Below, piece after piece: positions 1-6,445 of a stretch of 8,051 nt of DNA. Below the pieces are notes generated by a model. It saw only the letters and a program-made list of their open reading frames with translations, was not told the origin of the DNA and searched no databases. The stretch spans positions 1 through 8,051 of the forward strand of contig CAOKFN010000083.1 in NCBI GenBank assembly GCA_948467735.1, given 5' to 3'. Position 1 is the first letter of the stretch. Each line of letters starts with the position of its first letter. The stretch comes from an uncultured bacterium. GTDB taxonomy: Bacteria > Bacillota > Clostridia > Lachnospirales > Lachnospiraceae. Made by a program: the position numbers and the translations under genes.

Positions 1-514
1 CAGTCTGTCCGGCGGCATGAAACGGCGGGCTGAGATTGCCAGAGGGCTGGTACACGACCCGAAGATTCTGTTCCTAGACGAACCCACCACCGGTCTGGAC
101 CCGCAGACCAGGGCCAATGTGTGGGAATACATTCAGCGGCTCCAGAAGCAGAAGAACATGACCATTTTCCTGACCACCCACTACATGGACGAAGCGGAGG
201 TCTGTTCCAAGGTCGTCATTATGGATCACGGCAAAATTGTCGCTCACGACACGCCGGAGAACTTAAAGCACCAATATACAGGCACAGAGGTCGATGTTAT
301 CTGCACCCAGACCGAACCGTTGGAATCTGCGCTGCAGGAGCGGGATGTTCCCTATCGGAAAGTCGAAAATAAGCTGATGTTCCACACGAAAAAAGCGCCT
401 GCCGCGTTGGAAATTTTATCCGCGCACAGGGACGAGATCACCGACTTTGAAGTGAAAAACGGGACGCTGAACGAGGTGTTCCTGGCGATAACCGGAAAGG
501 AGATTCGAGAATGA
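1..514 (+). CDS. ABC transporter ATP-binding protein, 5'-truncated (DrrA/CcmA-like)
   Basis: This is the C-terminal part of an ABC-type ATPase that would power an ABC-2 membrane exporter from the cytoplasmic face. The frame is open to the window edge. The first full codon is at position 2 and reads SLSGGM, the ABC signature motif, so the ATG at 17 lies inside that motif and is not the real start. Next come the Walker B and D-loop (ILFLDEPTTGLDP) and the H-loop histidine in LTTHYMDEAE. A C-terminal region of about 70 residues follows, of the type common in drug and multidrug exporter ATPases. The Walker A and Q-loop lie outside the window. The stop overlaps the permease start by 4 bp (ATGA), so the two are probably translationally coupled and form one transporter. 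The substrate cannot be read from the sequence. Confidence 0.95.
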   Translation, partial: SLSGGMKRRAEIARGLVHDPKILFLDEPTTGLDPQTRANVWEYIQRLQKQKNMTIFLTTHYMDEAEVCSKVVIMDHGKIVAHDTPENLKHQYTGTEVDVICTQTEPLESALQERDVPYRKVENKLMFHTKKAPAALEILSAHRDEITDFEVKNGTLNEVFLAITGKEIRE

Positions 515-1359
515 ACCCAATTACAGCGATTGTACAAAGAAATTTACTGAACTATATCCGCAGCAAGGGGCGGGTATTCGGCGCCCTGTTTATGTCCATG
601 TTCATGCTGGTGATGTTTTCGTTTCTGATGAAATCCTCCATGAGCGGACTTGACGCCCCCATGCCTTACCTGATTTCCGGTGTCATCATCATGAGCGTGT
701 TCCAAGTCAGCGTCAATAATTCCTCCGATATTCTGACCGACATTTCCAGCGGCTATATGAAAGAGGTACTGACAGCCCCCGTTGCGCGGATGCAAATCTC
801 CATGGGGCACATTCTGTCCGGGGCGGTCATCGCCACGCTGCAAGGAATCGTTACCATGATTTCTGGCATTGTCCTTGGACTGCGGGTCAATGTCCTGCAA
901 ATTCTGCTGCTGGCTGCGGTGATGTTGATTTCCGCTATGGCGTTCAGCGCCATCGGCCTGTTTCTGGCCACGGTTTCCCGCAGCTCCCCTGCCTTTCAAA
1001 CCATCAGCTCTATGATTATGATGCCCCTGACCTTTGTTTCCGGCGCATATATCCCCACCACCATCATCCCCGGTTTTCTCCTGCCTATCGTCTACCTGAA
1101 TCCGCTGACCTATACGACCTCCATTTTCCGCTATATCGCCATGGGGGCGCACACGCTGACCACAGGGGAATTGGTTGAACAGGGCATGGCGTTCTCGATT
1201 GGCGGATTTGTTATCACGCCGCTGATGGGACTGGCCATCACCATTTTAATCGGGGCGTTTTTCTTTGTGCTGTGCGTCCGCAAATTCGACCGGGCGGACT
1301 TCTCCACCATCAAGGTCGCCGCAGGGATGCGGGGCGGCGGAGCCGCGGCCAGGAGGTAG
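511..1359 (+). CDS. ABC-2 type transporter permease (DrrB/NodJ-like)
   Basis: This 282-residue integral membrane protein is the likely channel partner of the preceding ATPase. About six hydrophobic segments are visible, near residues 21-40, 51-69, 98-120, 128-152, 163-183 and 235-258. This is the usual topology and length for ABC-2 permeases. A family hallmark before the last helix is the stretch FVSGAYIP followed by LNPLTYTTSIFRY at about residues 175-208, matching the conserved SGxxxP...NPLTY...R region of DrrB-like exporters. The start at 511 overlaps the upstream stop (ATGA). The C-terminus is a short basic, Gly/Ala/Arg-rich cytoplasmic tail. The family exports drugs, polysaccharides, lipids or peptides; the actual substrate is unknown. 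Confidence 0.93.
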   Translation: MNPITAIVQRNLLNYIRSKGRVFGALFMSMFMLVMFSFLMKSSMSGLDAPMPYLISGVIIMSVFQVSVNNSSDILTDISSGYMKEVLTAPVARMQISMGHILSGAVIATLQGIVTMISGIVLGLRVNVLQILLLAAVMLISAMAFSAIGLFLATVSRSSPAFQTISSMIMMPLTFVSGAYIPTTIIPGFLLPIVYLNPLTYTTSIFRYIAMGAHTLTTGELVEQGMAFSIGGFVITPLMGLAITILIGAFFFVLCVRKFDRADFSTIKVAAGMRGGGAAARR

Positions 1360-1362
1360 CTT

Positions 1363-2244
1363 ATGGAATTGCGACTGGAAGCTGTCACAAAAAACTACAA
1401 GAGCAGACAGGTGCTGAAGGGGATTTCCCTCACTATGAGAGCTGGGGTCTACGGCCTGCTGGGTCCTAATGGCGCGGGAAAAACTACCCTGATCCGAATA
1501 CTTGCCGACGTGCTGTACCCCACAAATGGGCGTGTCCTGTATGACGGGAAGGACATTCGCACTGTGGGGGATGAATACCGGACAAAAATCGGCTATCTGC
1601 CCCAGGATGTCCACTTTTACGGCGACTTTACCGGCAGGGATTACCTGGAATACGCGGCGGCGCTGAAAGGGATGGAAAAAGCCCACGCGAAAAAGCGGAT
1701 TGAGGAATTGGCCCGCAGCGTCGGCCTTTGGGACGATCTGAAACGGAAATGCGCAGCCTATTCCGGCGGGATGCAGCGCAGGCTGGGCATTGCCCAGGCC
1801 CTTCTGGACGACCCGGAGATTTTGATTCTGGACGAACCCACCTCCGGCCTTGACCCCTATGAACGGATCAAGTTCCGCAACATTATCTCCGCCTACGCGA
1901 AGGACCGTCTGGTACTGCTCTCCACCCATATCGTATCCGATGTGGAGCATATTGCCGCGCAGATCATGATGATGGAGTATGGCGGCATCCAGCACATCCA
2001 CACGGGCGGAGAATATGTCCAGATGATGGAGGGCCGGGTCTGGCTGACGGAGATGCCCGCCGAACAACTGGTGGACTATCAGAACCATGCGGTCATCAGC
2101 AACGTCCGGGCGAAAGACGGCCGCATGGAGGTCCGCATCATCGAGGACACAAAGCCTGTCCCTGACGCGATACAGGCCGTACCAACGCTGGAAGACGCCT
2201 ATCTGTATCTTTTCAACTATTTGCCTGGAAAGGCCGGGAGGTAA
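1363..2244 (+). CDS. ABC transporter ATP-binding protein
   Basis: This is a complete 293-residue ABC ATPase. Walker A is GPNGAGKTT at residues 34-42, the Q-loop glutamine is Gln81 (GYLPQ), the signature YSGGMQRR is at 133-140, Walker B is ILILDE at 153-158 with D-loop SGLDP, and the H-loop is His189 in STHIVSD. All catalytic elements are intact. The C-terminal 80 or so residues form an accessory domain, as in exporter ATPases. A strong AGGAGG at 1351-1356, six bases before the ATG, sets the start; it lies at the end of the upstream permease gene, whose stop is only three bases away. The next gene, a structurally different permease, begins 4 bp after this stop, so this ATPase most likely pairs with that one. 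Substrate unknown. Confidence 0.95.
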   Translation: MELRLEAVTKNYKSRQVLKGISLTMRAGVYGLLGPNGAGKTTLIRILADVLYPTNGRVLYDGKDIRTVGDEYRTKIGYLPQDVHFYGDFTGRDYLEYAAALKGMEKAHAKKRIEELARSVGLWDDLKRKCAAYSGGMQRRLGIAQALLDDPEILILDEPTSGLDPYERIKFRNIISAYAKDRLVLLSTHIVSDVEHIAAQIMMMEYGGIQHIHTGGEYVQMMEGRVWLTEMPAEQLVDYQNHAVISNVRAKDGRMEVRIIEDTKPVPDAIQAVPTLEDAYLYLFNYLPGKAGR

Positions 2245-2248
2245 CGTG

Positions 2249-3451
2249 ATGTCATTGTTTCGATTTGAACTGCGAAAGCTGCTGCTTAACAAGAAAACCC
2301 TGCTGCTGTTGGCGTGCCTGTCTGCCCTCTACAGCGTGGTCGGTCTGACCTCCACCATGTTCCTGATCGGCGGCAATGACAGTTACCGCGCTTACGAGGA
2401 ATCAGCCGCCAACTGGGAAGGTCCCTTTGACAGCGAAAAAGCCGCGGAAGCGGAAAAAATCTATCAGGAGGTCAGCGCCCGGTATGGCACAGACACACGG
2501 ATGATCGCCCGAAGCGTCAAAGACCAGCCGGAGATCATTCTGGCGGTGAACTACCACGCCTACGCCGAACGGGTGGAAGAATATTGGAACGGCACGCCGC
2601 CGGAGAGCGCCGAGGAGCCCTATGGGATCGCTCTTCTGCAAGAGAAGCTCGCGGAATTGGAAAGCCGGGGAAAGCAGGATTCCTTTGCCTATCGGGAACT
2701 GTCCGCCTCCATGGAACGGCTGGAAGAATTGGGAGAGCCGGAGTTTGCCAATACCCTGCTGTGGGAGAACCTGTTCAACAACTGGGGGGAGCATATGATG
2801 CAGTTCCTTCTGTTTGTGCCGCTGACCTTTATCATCGCCCCGGTGTTCGCTGTAGAAAGCTCCAGCGGTATGGATAACCTGATTTTAAGCTCCCGCAACG
2901 GCAGGCGGAAGATTGTCACGGCAAAGCTGCTGAGTGTCCTCGCCGCCTCCACGGTTGTGGTCGCGCTGTATCTGGCCGCTACGTTTCTGCTCGGTTTTCT
3001 GCCCAATGGGAGTTTCCACGGCTGGGACGCCGCCATCCAGTCCATCCCCGCCTATGCCCGGTCCATGTTCCCATGGAAGGTCTGGCAGCTTGCCGCGGTC
3101 GGGGCCGCATGGCTCATTTTTACCGGCGCGGTATACAGTCTGATTATCTGTTTTATTTCCTCCCGCATGAAAAGCCAGATGGGGACGGCGGGGGTCAGTT
3201 TGGCGATCCTGTTTGTGAATGTGGGACTGGCGGCAATGGGCGATACCATGACCCAGAAGCTTGGGGCGCTGGTGGACTTTGGCCTTGCCAACGTCACGTT
3301 GATAAAAGAGGTATTCGGCGGGCATAAAGGTTTCAATGTGTTCGGAATGTATGTCAGCTATCCGGCTATGGCGGTTTTCGTTTTGACCGCTATTGCTGCC
3401 GCTGCCGCTTTTGGAACTTACTTAGGGCAGAAAAGCAGAACTGCGACATGA
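2249..3451 (+). CDS. ABC transporter permease with large extracytoplasmic domain
   Basis: This 400-residue membrane protein probably partners the ATPase just upstream. It has a short basic N-terminus (FRFELRKLLLNKK), a first membrane helix at about 17-41, then a hydrophilic region of about 140 residues (about 42-183, rich in Glu and Ala, with a W-N-G and an E-E-Y-W segment) predicted to lie outside the membrane. Further helices are near 183-200, 225-250, 290-312, 322-342 and 370-392. This single helix, large loop, five-helix layout is typical of ABC-2 permeases of the kind found in peptide/bacteriocin-resistance or uncharacterised exporters. I chose the ATG at 2249 because GGGAGG at 2236-2241 is seven bases upstream. 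The frame stays open back to 2087, but that part overlaps the ATPase gene and is not membrane-like. A GTG at 2246 is a weaker alternative. Confidence 0.88.
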   Translation: MSLFRFELRKLLLNKKTLLLLACLSALYSVVGLTSTMFLIGGNDSYRAYEESAANWEGPFDSEKAAEAEKIYQEVSARYGTDTRMIARSVKDQPEIILAVNYHAYAERVEEYWNGTPPESAEEPYGIALLQEKLAELESRGKQDSFAYRELSASMERLEELGEPEFANTLLWENLFNNWGEHMMQFLLFVPLTFIIAPVFAVESSSGMDNLILSSRNGRRKIVTAKLLSVLAASTVVVALYLAATFLLGFLPNGSFHGWDAAIQSIPAYARSMFPWKVWQLAAVGAAWLIFTGAVYSLIICFISSRMKSQMGTAGVSLAILFVNVGLAAMGDTMTQKLGALVDFGLANVTLIKEVFGGHKGFNVFGMYVSYPAMAVFVLTAIAAAAAFGTYLGQKSRTAT

Positions 3452-3592
3452 CAGAGAACCTAAGAAAATGGAATAGCAGTTCTGACTATCAGCAGTCATC
3501 CCCAATGAACATGATTCCGCATGAAAATAATAATGTGCCTGCAGAAGCGGGGGCATCCAGAACGACAGAATAACCGCAATCCTTTTTTTCAT
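3422..3592 (-). pseudogene. Truncated start of an exported or lipid-anchored protein gene
   Basis: On the minus strand an ATG at 3592 overlaps the DUF4405 stop by one base (TGATG). It is preceded by a very strong Shine-Dalgarno GAGGAGG at 3606-3600, seven bases upstream. The product begins MKKRIAVILS, the basic-plus-hydrophobic start of a signal peptide, then becomes incoherent (WMPPLLQAHYYFH) and ends after 56 codons. This looks like the next gene of the operon, truncated a few dozen bases in, where the sequence joins the convergent ABC block. The known family cannot be decided from ten residues; a third flavodoxin-like lipoprotein would fit the operon but is a guess. An alternative is that it is a genuine short peptide. 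Confidence 0.5.
3448..3573 (+). CDS. Possible 41-residue ORF at end of ABC operon, or truncated gene start
   Basis: An ATG at 3448 overlaps the permease stop as ATGA, the same coupling seen between the first two ABC genes. It opens a 41-codon frame that begins MTENLRKWNSSSDYQQ and ends in ASRTTE. The product is hydrophilic, Asn/Ser rich and has no signal peptide or membrane segment. I do not recognise a family, and no clear ribosome binding site is visible. It may be the remaining 5' end of a longer gene cut off at the junction with the convergent operon, a real small protein, or chance. It overlaps the opposite-strand relic at 3422-3592. Confidence 0.3.
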   Translation: MTENLRKWNSSSDYQQSSPMNMIPHENNNVPAEAGASRTTE

Positions 3593-4314
3593 CAGGAAGC
3601 CTCCTCTTCTTTTTCCCGCTTATCTTTTTGAATATTGTTTTGTCCATGTACTTTTCTTAACAGCCTTGAGAGATAATGTGCAATAAATATACAAAGCCCC
3701 ATTAAAGCAAAATAATCCATATAGAACAGAACCACAGATTCCCCATAATCCAAAAACACAAATTCGCTTTTGAGCAGCAAATAAGTTAGAAAATCCCTTC
3801 TGATAAACACTGCTATTCCATACAGGGAAATTGCCGTGCCAATGAAAAACAGCAAAACAGAGCGTATCTTAGATGATTTTTTTATCCGCATCCTCTTTTG
3901 AACCATACCAATCACCATGTTCCAATGCAGGCCAAGATGTATATTCATCAGCAGAAATCCCCAGTAAGAACCTAAGATGTGCAGCCGTCTTGCCAGCGCC
4001 ATCCCTCCTTCTATCGGCAAAAACGCAAATACATATCTCGATAAAACAATACTGCTGTATATCAGGGCAATCATCGAAAACAATGTCAGCACATCTATGC
4101 AGACCTGAAAAATACGCATGAGCGAATATTTACCCTGAAATAGATTTTTATGCCATCTCCAATTCAATGCATGGTGGAGAGCGGACAGAACAAATATCCC
4201 AGCCCCCGCCCATTCGTGGGCTGCAGCGCCCCAAAATTGACAGCCCATCAAGAACAGCAGAGCCGCCGTCATTGCCGCATCAACCGCCCGTTTCAATTTT
4301 CCGTTCAAACCCAC
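3592..4314 (-). CDS. DUF4405 membrane protein, flavinylation-associated cytochrome-like
   Basis: This 240-residue multi-pass protein resembles the DUF4405 family, predicted b-type-cytochrome-like proteins tied to extracytosolic flavin electron transfer. Histidines sit in or near helices, as expected for haem ligands: His33 (AHEW), His47/His48 (LHHALNW), His55, His112 (RRLHILGSYWG), His126 and His130 (HLGLHW). Helices are near 13-31, 37-55, 68-92, 112-134, 148-166 and 190-210. The C-terminal tail is rich in Lys and Glu. Start: I favour GTG at 4314, five bases after AGAGAGG and inside the second copy of a 38-bp duplication; TTG at 4308 is an alternative. The frame is open to 4461, but that part overlaps the upstream gene and spans the duplicated copy in a different frame, so it is unlikely to be native. 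Role inferred: passing electrons from the membrane to the flavodoxin-like lipoproteins of this operon. Confidence 0.8.
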   Translation of the reverse strand: MGLNGKLKRAVDAAMTAALLFLMGCQFWGAAAHEWAGAGIFVLSALHHALNWRWHKNLFQGKYSLMRIFQVCIDVLTLFSMIALIYSSIVLSRYVFAFLPIEGGMALARRLHILGSYWGFLLMNIHLGLHWNMVIGMVQKRMRIKKSSKIRSVLLFFIGTAISLYGIAVFIRRDFLTYLLLKSEFVFLDYGESVVLFYMDYFALMGLCIFIAHYLSRLLRKVHGQNNIQKDKREKEEEAS

Positions 4315-4374
4315 GCCCGCCTCTCTTATTTCAAACTTCCGTTCAAACCCACGCCCGCCTCTCTTATTCCAAAC
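4299..4374. repeat. 38-bp tandem duplication (two copies)
   Basis: Copies at 4299-4336 and 4337-4374 differ at one base (T at 4331, C at 4369). Read on the minus strand, each copy contains, in order, a TTGRAATAA stop region, AGAGAGG, GTGGGTTTG and AACGGAA. Each copy therefore carries a gene end, a ribosome binding site and a start codon. The first-transcribed copy holds the real stop of the CMD gene; the second holds the likely DUF4405 start. The period is 38, not a multiple of three, so the frames of the two copies differ. Confidence 0.97.
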
Positions 4375-4708
4375 AGCCATCGGAAACATCATCCGCCCAG
4401 ACATCCTTCGCCATCTTAAAAGCCGCCCATGCCTTCGGCCATCCTGCGTAAAACGCCGCATGTGTTAAAATCTCCGCAATTTCTTCTTTTGTAATCCCGT
4501 TATTCTTCGCGCTCAACAGATGGTACTGAAAGGAAGAATCCACCAATCCCTGCGACATTAAAGATACTACCGTCACTAGGGAACGGTCTCTCAGGGAGAG
4601 CTTTTCCTCCCTGTTCCACACCTCTCCAAATAATACATCATCATTCAACTGTGCGAATTTAGGGGCAAAATCCCCAAGCTGATCTCTGCCTGCTGTCTGC
4701 TTTACCAT
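4364..4708 (-). CDS. Carboxymuconolactone decarboxylase (CMD) family protein
   Basis: This 114-residue protein belongs to the CMD/AhpD-like helical family. It starts MVKQTAGRDQLGDFAPKF, then LNDDVLFGEVW, a pattern I recognise from small clostridial CMD proteins. The core is LSLRDRSLVTVVSLMSQGL, YHLLSAKNNGITKEEIAEIL and THAAFYAGWPKAWAAF. No Cys-x-x-Cys redox pair of the AhpD type is visible; the YHL histidine region is kept. It therefore resembles the decarboxylase/unknown branch rather than a thiol peroxidase. Start: ATG at 4708 with GGAGG eight bases upstream; ATGs at 4732 and 4723 lie further up but have no better site. The frame extends to 4840 only with unrelated sequence from the reductase remnant in another frame. 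It lies downstream of an aldo/keto reductase fragment, a common partner. Substrate unknown. Confidence 0.88.
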   Translation of the reverse strand: MVKQTAGRDQLGDFAPKFAQLNDDVLFGEVWNREEKLSLRDRSLVTVVSLMSQGLVDSSFQYHLLSAKNNGITKEEIAEILTHAAFYAGWPKAWAAFKMAKDVWADDVSDGCLE

Positions 4709-4745
4709 AATCTTATCCTCCATTTTGTTCATGCTTGTATTTACA

Positions 4746-4919
4746 TTATATTTTCTGATTTCCGGCAGACCATACATGGCTCTCTTTCGCAGAAGCCTGC
4801 GTATTCTGCGCCATGACACCCGCCAATTTATGCGGAACATATGGTTCCTCCAAATAGGAAAGCTCCTCCGCTGACAATTCCAGTTCTGTCGCTTTTGCCG
4901 ATTGTATTGTATCGCCTCC
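4746..4919 (-). pseudogene. Aldo/keto reductase, C-terminal remnant
   Basis: A minus-strand frame from 4919 down to a TAA at 4748-4746 encodes about 57 residues without a start codon. It contains ATELELSAEELSYLEEPYVP and then HKLAGVMAQN. The EPYxPHxxxG ending is characteristic of the C-terminus of aldo/keto reductases. Upstream, the frame meets an in-frame TGA inside the flavodoxin-fusion gene, so the rest of the reductase (roughly 250-300 residues in this family) is missing. The fragment begins right at the stop of the SUMF1-flavodoxin gene, which marks the break point. The stop to CMD start distance is about 40 bp, consistent with an original reductase-CMD gene pair. No function is expected. 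The family call rests on motif recognition from memory. Confidence 0.7.
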
Positions 4920-6436
4920 TACTCGTGTTCAATTCCATTTGCATCAAGCCACTGGCTGATATCCTCATTCAAGGCTGCCCCTCCGGAATAATGAACCGAT
5001 AAGGCTTCTCCCATCACTGCATCAGGAGCCAGCTTCGCTATCGCTGTCAGACTCTGTCCAAACCGCCCTCCGCCGTGAGAACAGAATGGAATAATAGTCT
5101 TGCCTTCAAACTCATATTCCTCCAGAAAAGAGGCAATCGGCATGGGAATAGAAGCCCACCAGTTGGGATAACCGAGAATAATTACGTCGTAATCTTCCAT
5201 GTTTTCAACATGATTCGCCAGCTCCGGCCTTGCCTGCTCATTCTGATCCCGCTGCGCCTCGTCCAAAACGGTGTTGTAATCGTTAGAATAAGGATTTACC
5301 AGCGTAATCTCAAAAAGGTCGGCTCCCGTCTGCCTCTGTATCTCTCCGGCAATTCCAGCCGTATTACCACCCCACGAAAAATAGGCAATCAACACATTTT
5401 CATTTCCGGAGGCTTCCCTATCCTGCTGCAAGGCTGTGCCTGTAACATGGCCTGAACCGGCCGCCGCATTAAGCGCCAAACGCATACCGATATTAAAGCT
5501 TCCCTTATCCTGCGCAAGCGCAGCACGGTATGCACAGCGTATATTCTTAGCAAAATCATTCCAGCCGCCGCCTCTGTAAACCCGCAATGTGCCGCTGTCC
5601 GGGCCAACTGGATCGGTTTCCTCCGTCTTTGGATATTCGCCATAATAGTCCCACACCCATTCGCCTACATTGCCATGGGTGTTATACAGTCCAAAAGCGT
5701 TAGGAGCAAAGCTGTCTACTGCAACGGTTGTCTGCCTGTATTCACCGGGCTGTGTATCCAGATTTCCCTGTGAGAAATAATTGTCCTCAATCATGTAAGG
5801 ATAATGCCCATAATAATTTGCTTCTTCTGCACTGATAGAAGTTTCTGTATGAAAAGGAGTTGCGGTACCGGCGCGGCAGGCATATTCCCACTCCGCTTCT
5901 GTAGGCAGACGATAGCCATTCGCACTGCGATCCCAGCTTACATTCTGGCCGTCAATGGTATAAACCGGAGTTCGTCCCTCGCTCTCACTCCGGGAGTTGC
6001 AGTAATTCACCGCATCCAGCCATGAAATATTTTCAACCGGAAGATCGCCGCCAGAGAAATTACTAGGATTCTTCCCCATCACCTTCTCATATTCTTCCTG
6101 CGTCACTTCATACTGACTCATGTAAAAATCGCTGACCGTAACCGTATGCTGTGTTTCATCATCACTCCTCCAGCTTTCGGTTTCCGGGCTTCCCATCTGA
6201 AAGGCGCCGCCTTCAATCAAAACAAAACTTTCAGGAATCTCCATCATGCTCACCTCGTTTTCTTCCTGCGAAGCGGAAACTGTCACGCTTTCCGCCGAGG
6301 CGGAAACGGTCATAGTTTCCGCCTTGCTGCCGGTATCCTGCACATTTACAGTATTTTCTTTTTCTTCGCTCCGACCGCAGGCCGATATTCCAAGAACCAG
6401 AACGGCCGCCATGAAAAGCGCTGTCAATCGTTTCAT
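4919..6436 (-). CDS. Lipoprotein with SUMF1-like domain fused to a flavodoxin domain
   Basis: This 505-residue fusion begins with a lipoprotein signal (MKRLTALFMAAVLVLGISAC, lipid-anchored Cys20). A Ser/Thr/Glu-rich linker follows, with a 9-residue tandem repeat (AETMTVSAS / AESVTVSAS, residues 39-56). A SUMF1/formylglycine-generating-enzyme-like domain spans about 69-322 (IEGGAFQMGS, YEVTQEEYEKVMG, GYRLPTEAEWEYACRAG, GNVGEWVWD, RVYRGGGW, NIGMRLAL). A flavodoxin domain spans about 347-503, with FMN phosphate loop SWGGNT (354-359) and GYPNWW (422-427). At the site of the paired copper-binding cysteines of true FGE, the sequence reads GGGWNDFAKNIRCAYRAA; by my hand alignment both cysteines are absent, so sulfatase maturation is unlikely. 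AGGAGG at 6447-6442, five bases before the ATG, sets the start; the upstream gene stops 9 bp away. Predicted on the outer face of the membrane. Its electron partner is unknown; the DUF4405 protein is a candidate. Confidence 0.9.
   Translation of the reverse strand: MKRLTALFMAAVLVLGISACGRSEEKENTVNVQDTGSKAETMTVSASAESVTVSASQEENEVSMMEIPESFVLIEGGAFQMGSPETESWRSDDETQHTVTVSDFYMSQYEVTQEEYEKVMGKNPSNFSGGDLPVENISWLDAVNYCNSRSESEGRTPVYTIDGQNVSWDRSANGYRLPTEAEWEYACRAGTATPFHTETSISAEEANYYGHYPYMIEDNYFSQGNLDTQPGEYRQTTVAVDSFAPNAFGLYNTHGNVGEWVWDYYGEYPKTEETDPVGPDSGTLRVYRGGGWNDFAKNIRCAYRAALAQDKGSFNIGMRLALNAAAGSGHVTGTALQQDREASGNENVLIAYFSWGGNTAGIAGEIQRQTGADLFEITLVNPYSNDYNTVLDEAQRDQNEQARPELANHVENMEDYDVIILGYPNWWASIPMPIASFLEEYEFEGKTIIPFCSHGGGRFGQSLTAIAKLAPDAVMGEALSVHYSGGAALNEDISQWLDANGIEHE
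6273..6323 (-). repeat. Two tandem stem-loops within the lipoprotein linker coding region
   Basis: A 27-bp imperfect direct repeat (units starting at 6273 and 6300) encodes the 9-residue repeat of the linker. Each unit is also a palindrome: GCGGAAA 6273-6279 with TTTCCGC 6289-6295, and GGCGGAAAC 6299-6307 with GTTTCCGCC 6315-6323 (nine perfect pairs, seven-base loop). The arms can also pair between units. Confidence 0.85.
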
Positions 6437-6445
6437 CGAGACCTC

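Noticed and set aside
544..1152. Minus-strand open frame of about 202 codons opposite the first permease
   Set aside because: Its composition is Gly/His/Gln-rich low complexity with no plausible fold; it is a shadow of the permease.
2087..2248. Upstream extension of the second permease by 54 codons
   Set aside because: It overlaps the ATPase gene, is Arg/Ser-rich, and the ATG at 2249 has a well-placed ribosome binding site.
1246..2292. Long minus-strand open frame of about 348 codons
   Set aside because: It lies opposite the well-supported ATPase gene, has no family motif, and is a codon-bias shadow of the GC-rich sequence.
3436..3484. Nine-base inverted repeat CAGAACTGC / GCAGTTCTG as terminator of the ABC operon
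   Set aside because: The loop is 31 bases and no T-run follows; more likely chance, though a binding site cannot be excluded.
4299..4374. CRISPR-like repeat pair
   Set aside because: The copies are directly abutting with no spacer, and the pair is explained as a tandem duplication of a gene junction.
4315..4461. Upstream extension of the DUF4405 frame by 49 codons
   Set aside because: It overlaps the CMD gene in another frame, is very Arg-rich, and runs through the duplicated repeat out of its native frame.
4919..6436. A working formylglycine-generating enzyme for sulfatase maturation
   Set aside because: The paired active-site cysteines appear absent and no sulfatase gene is present in the window.
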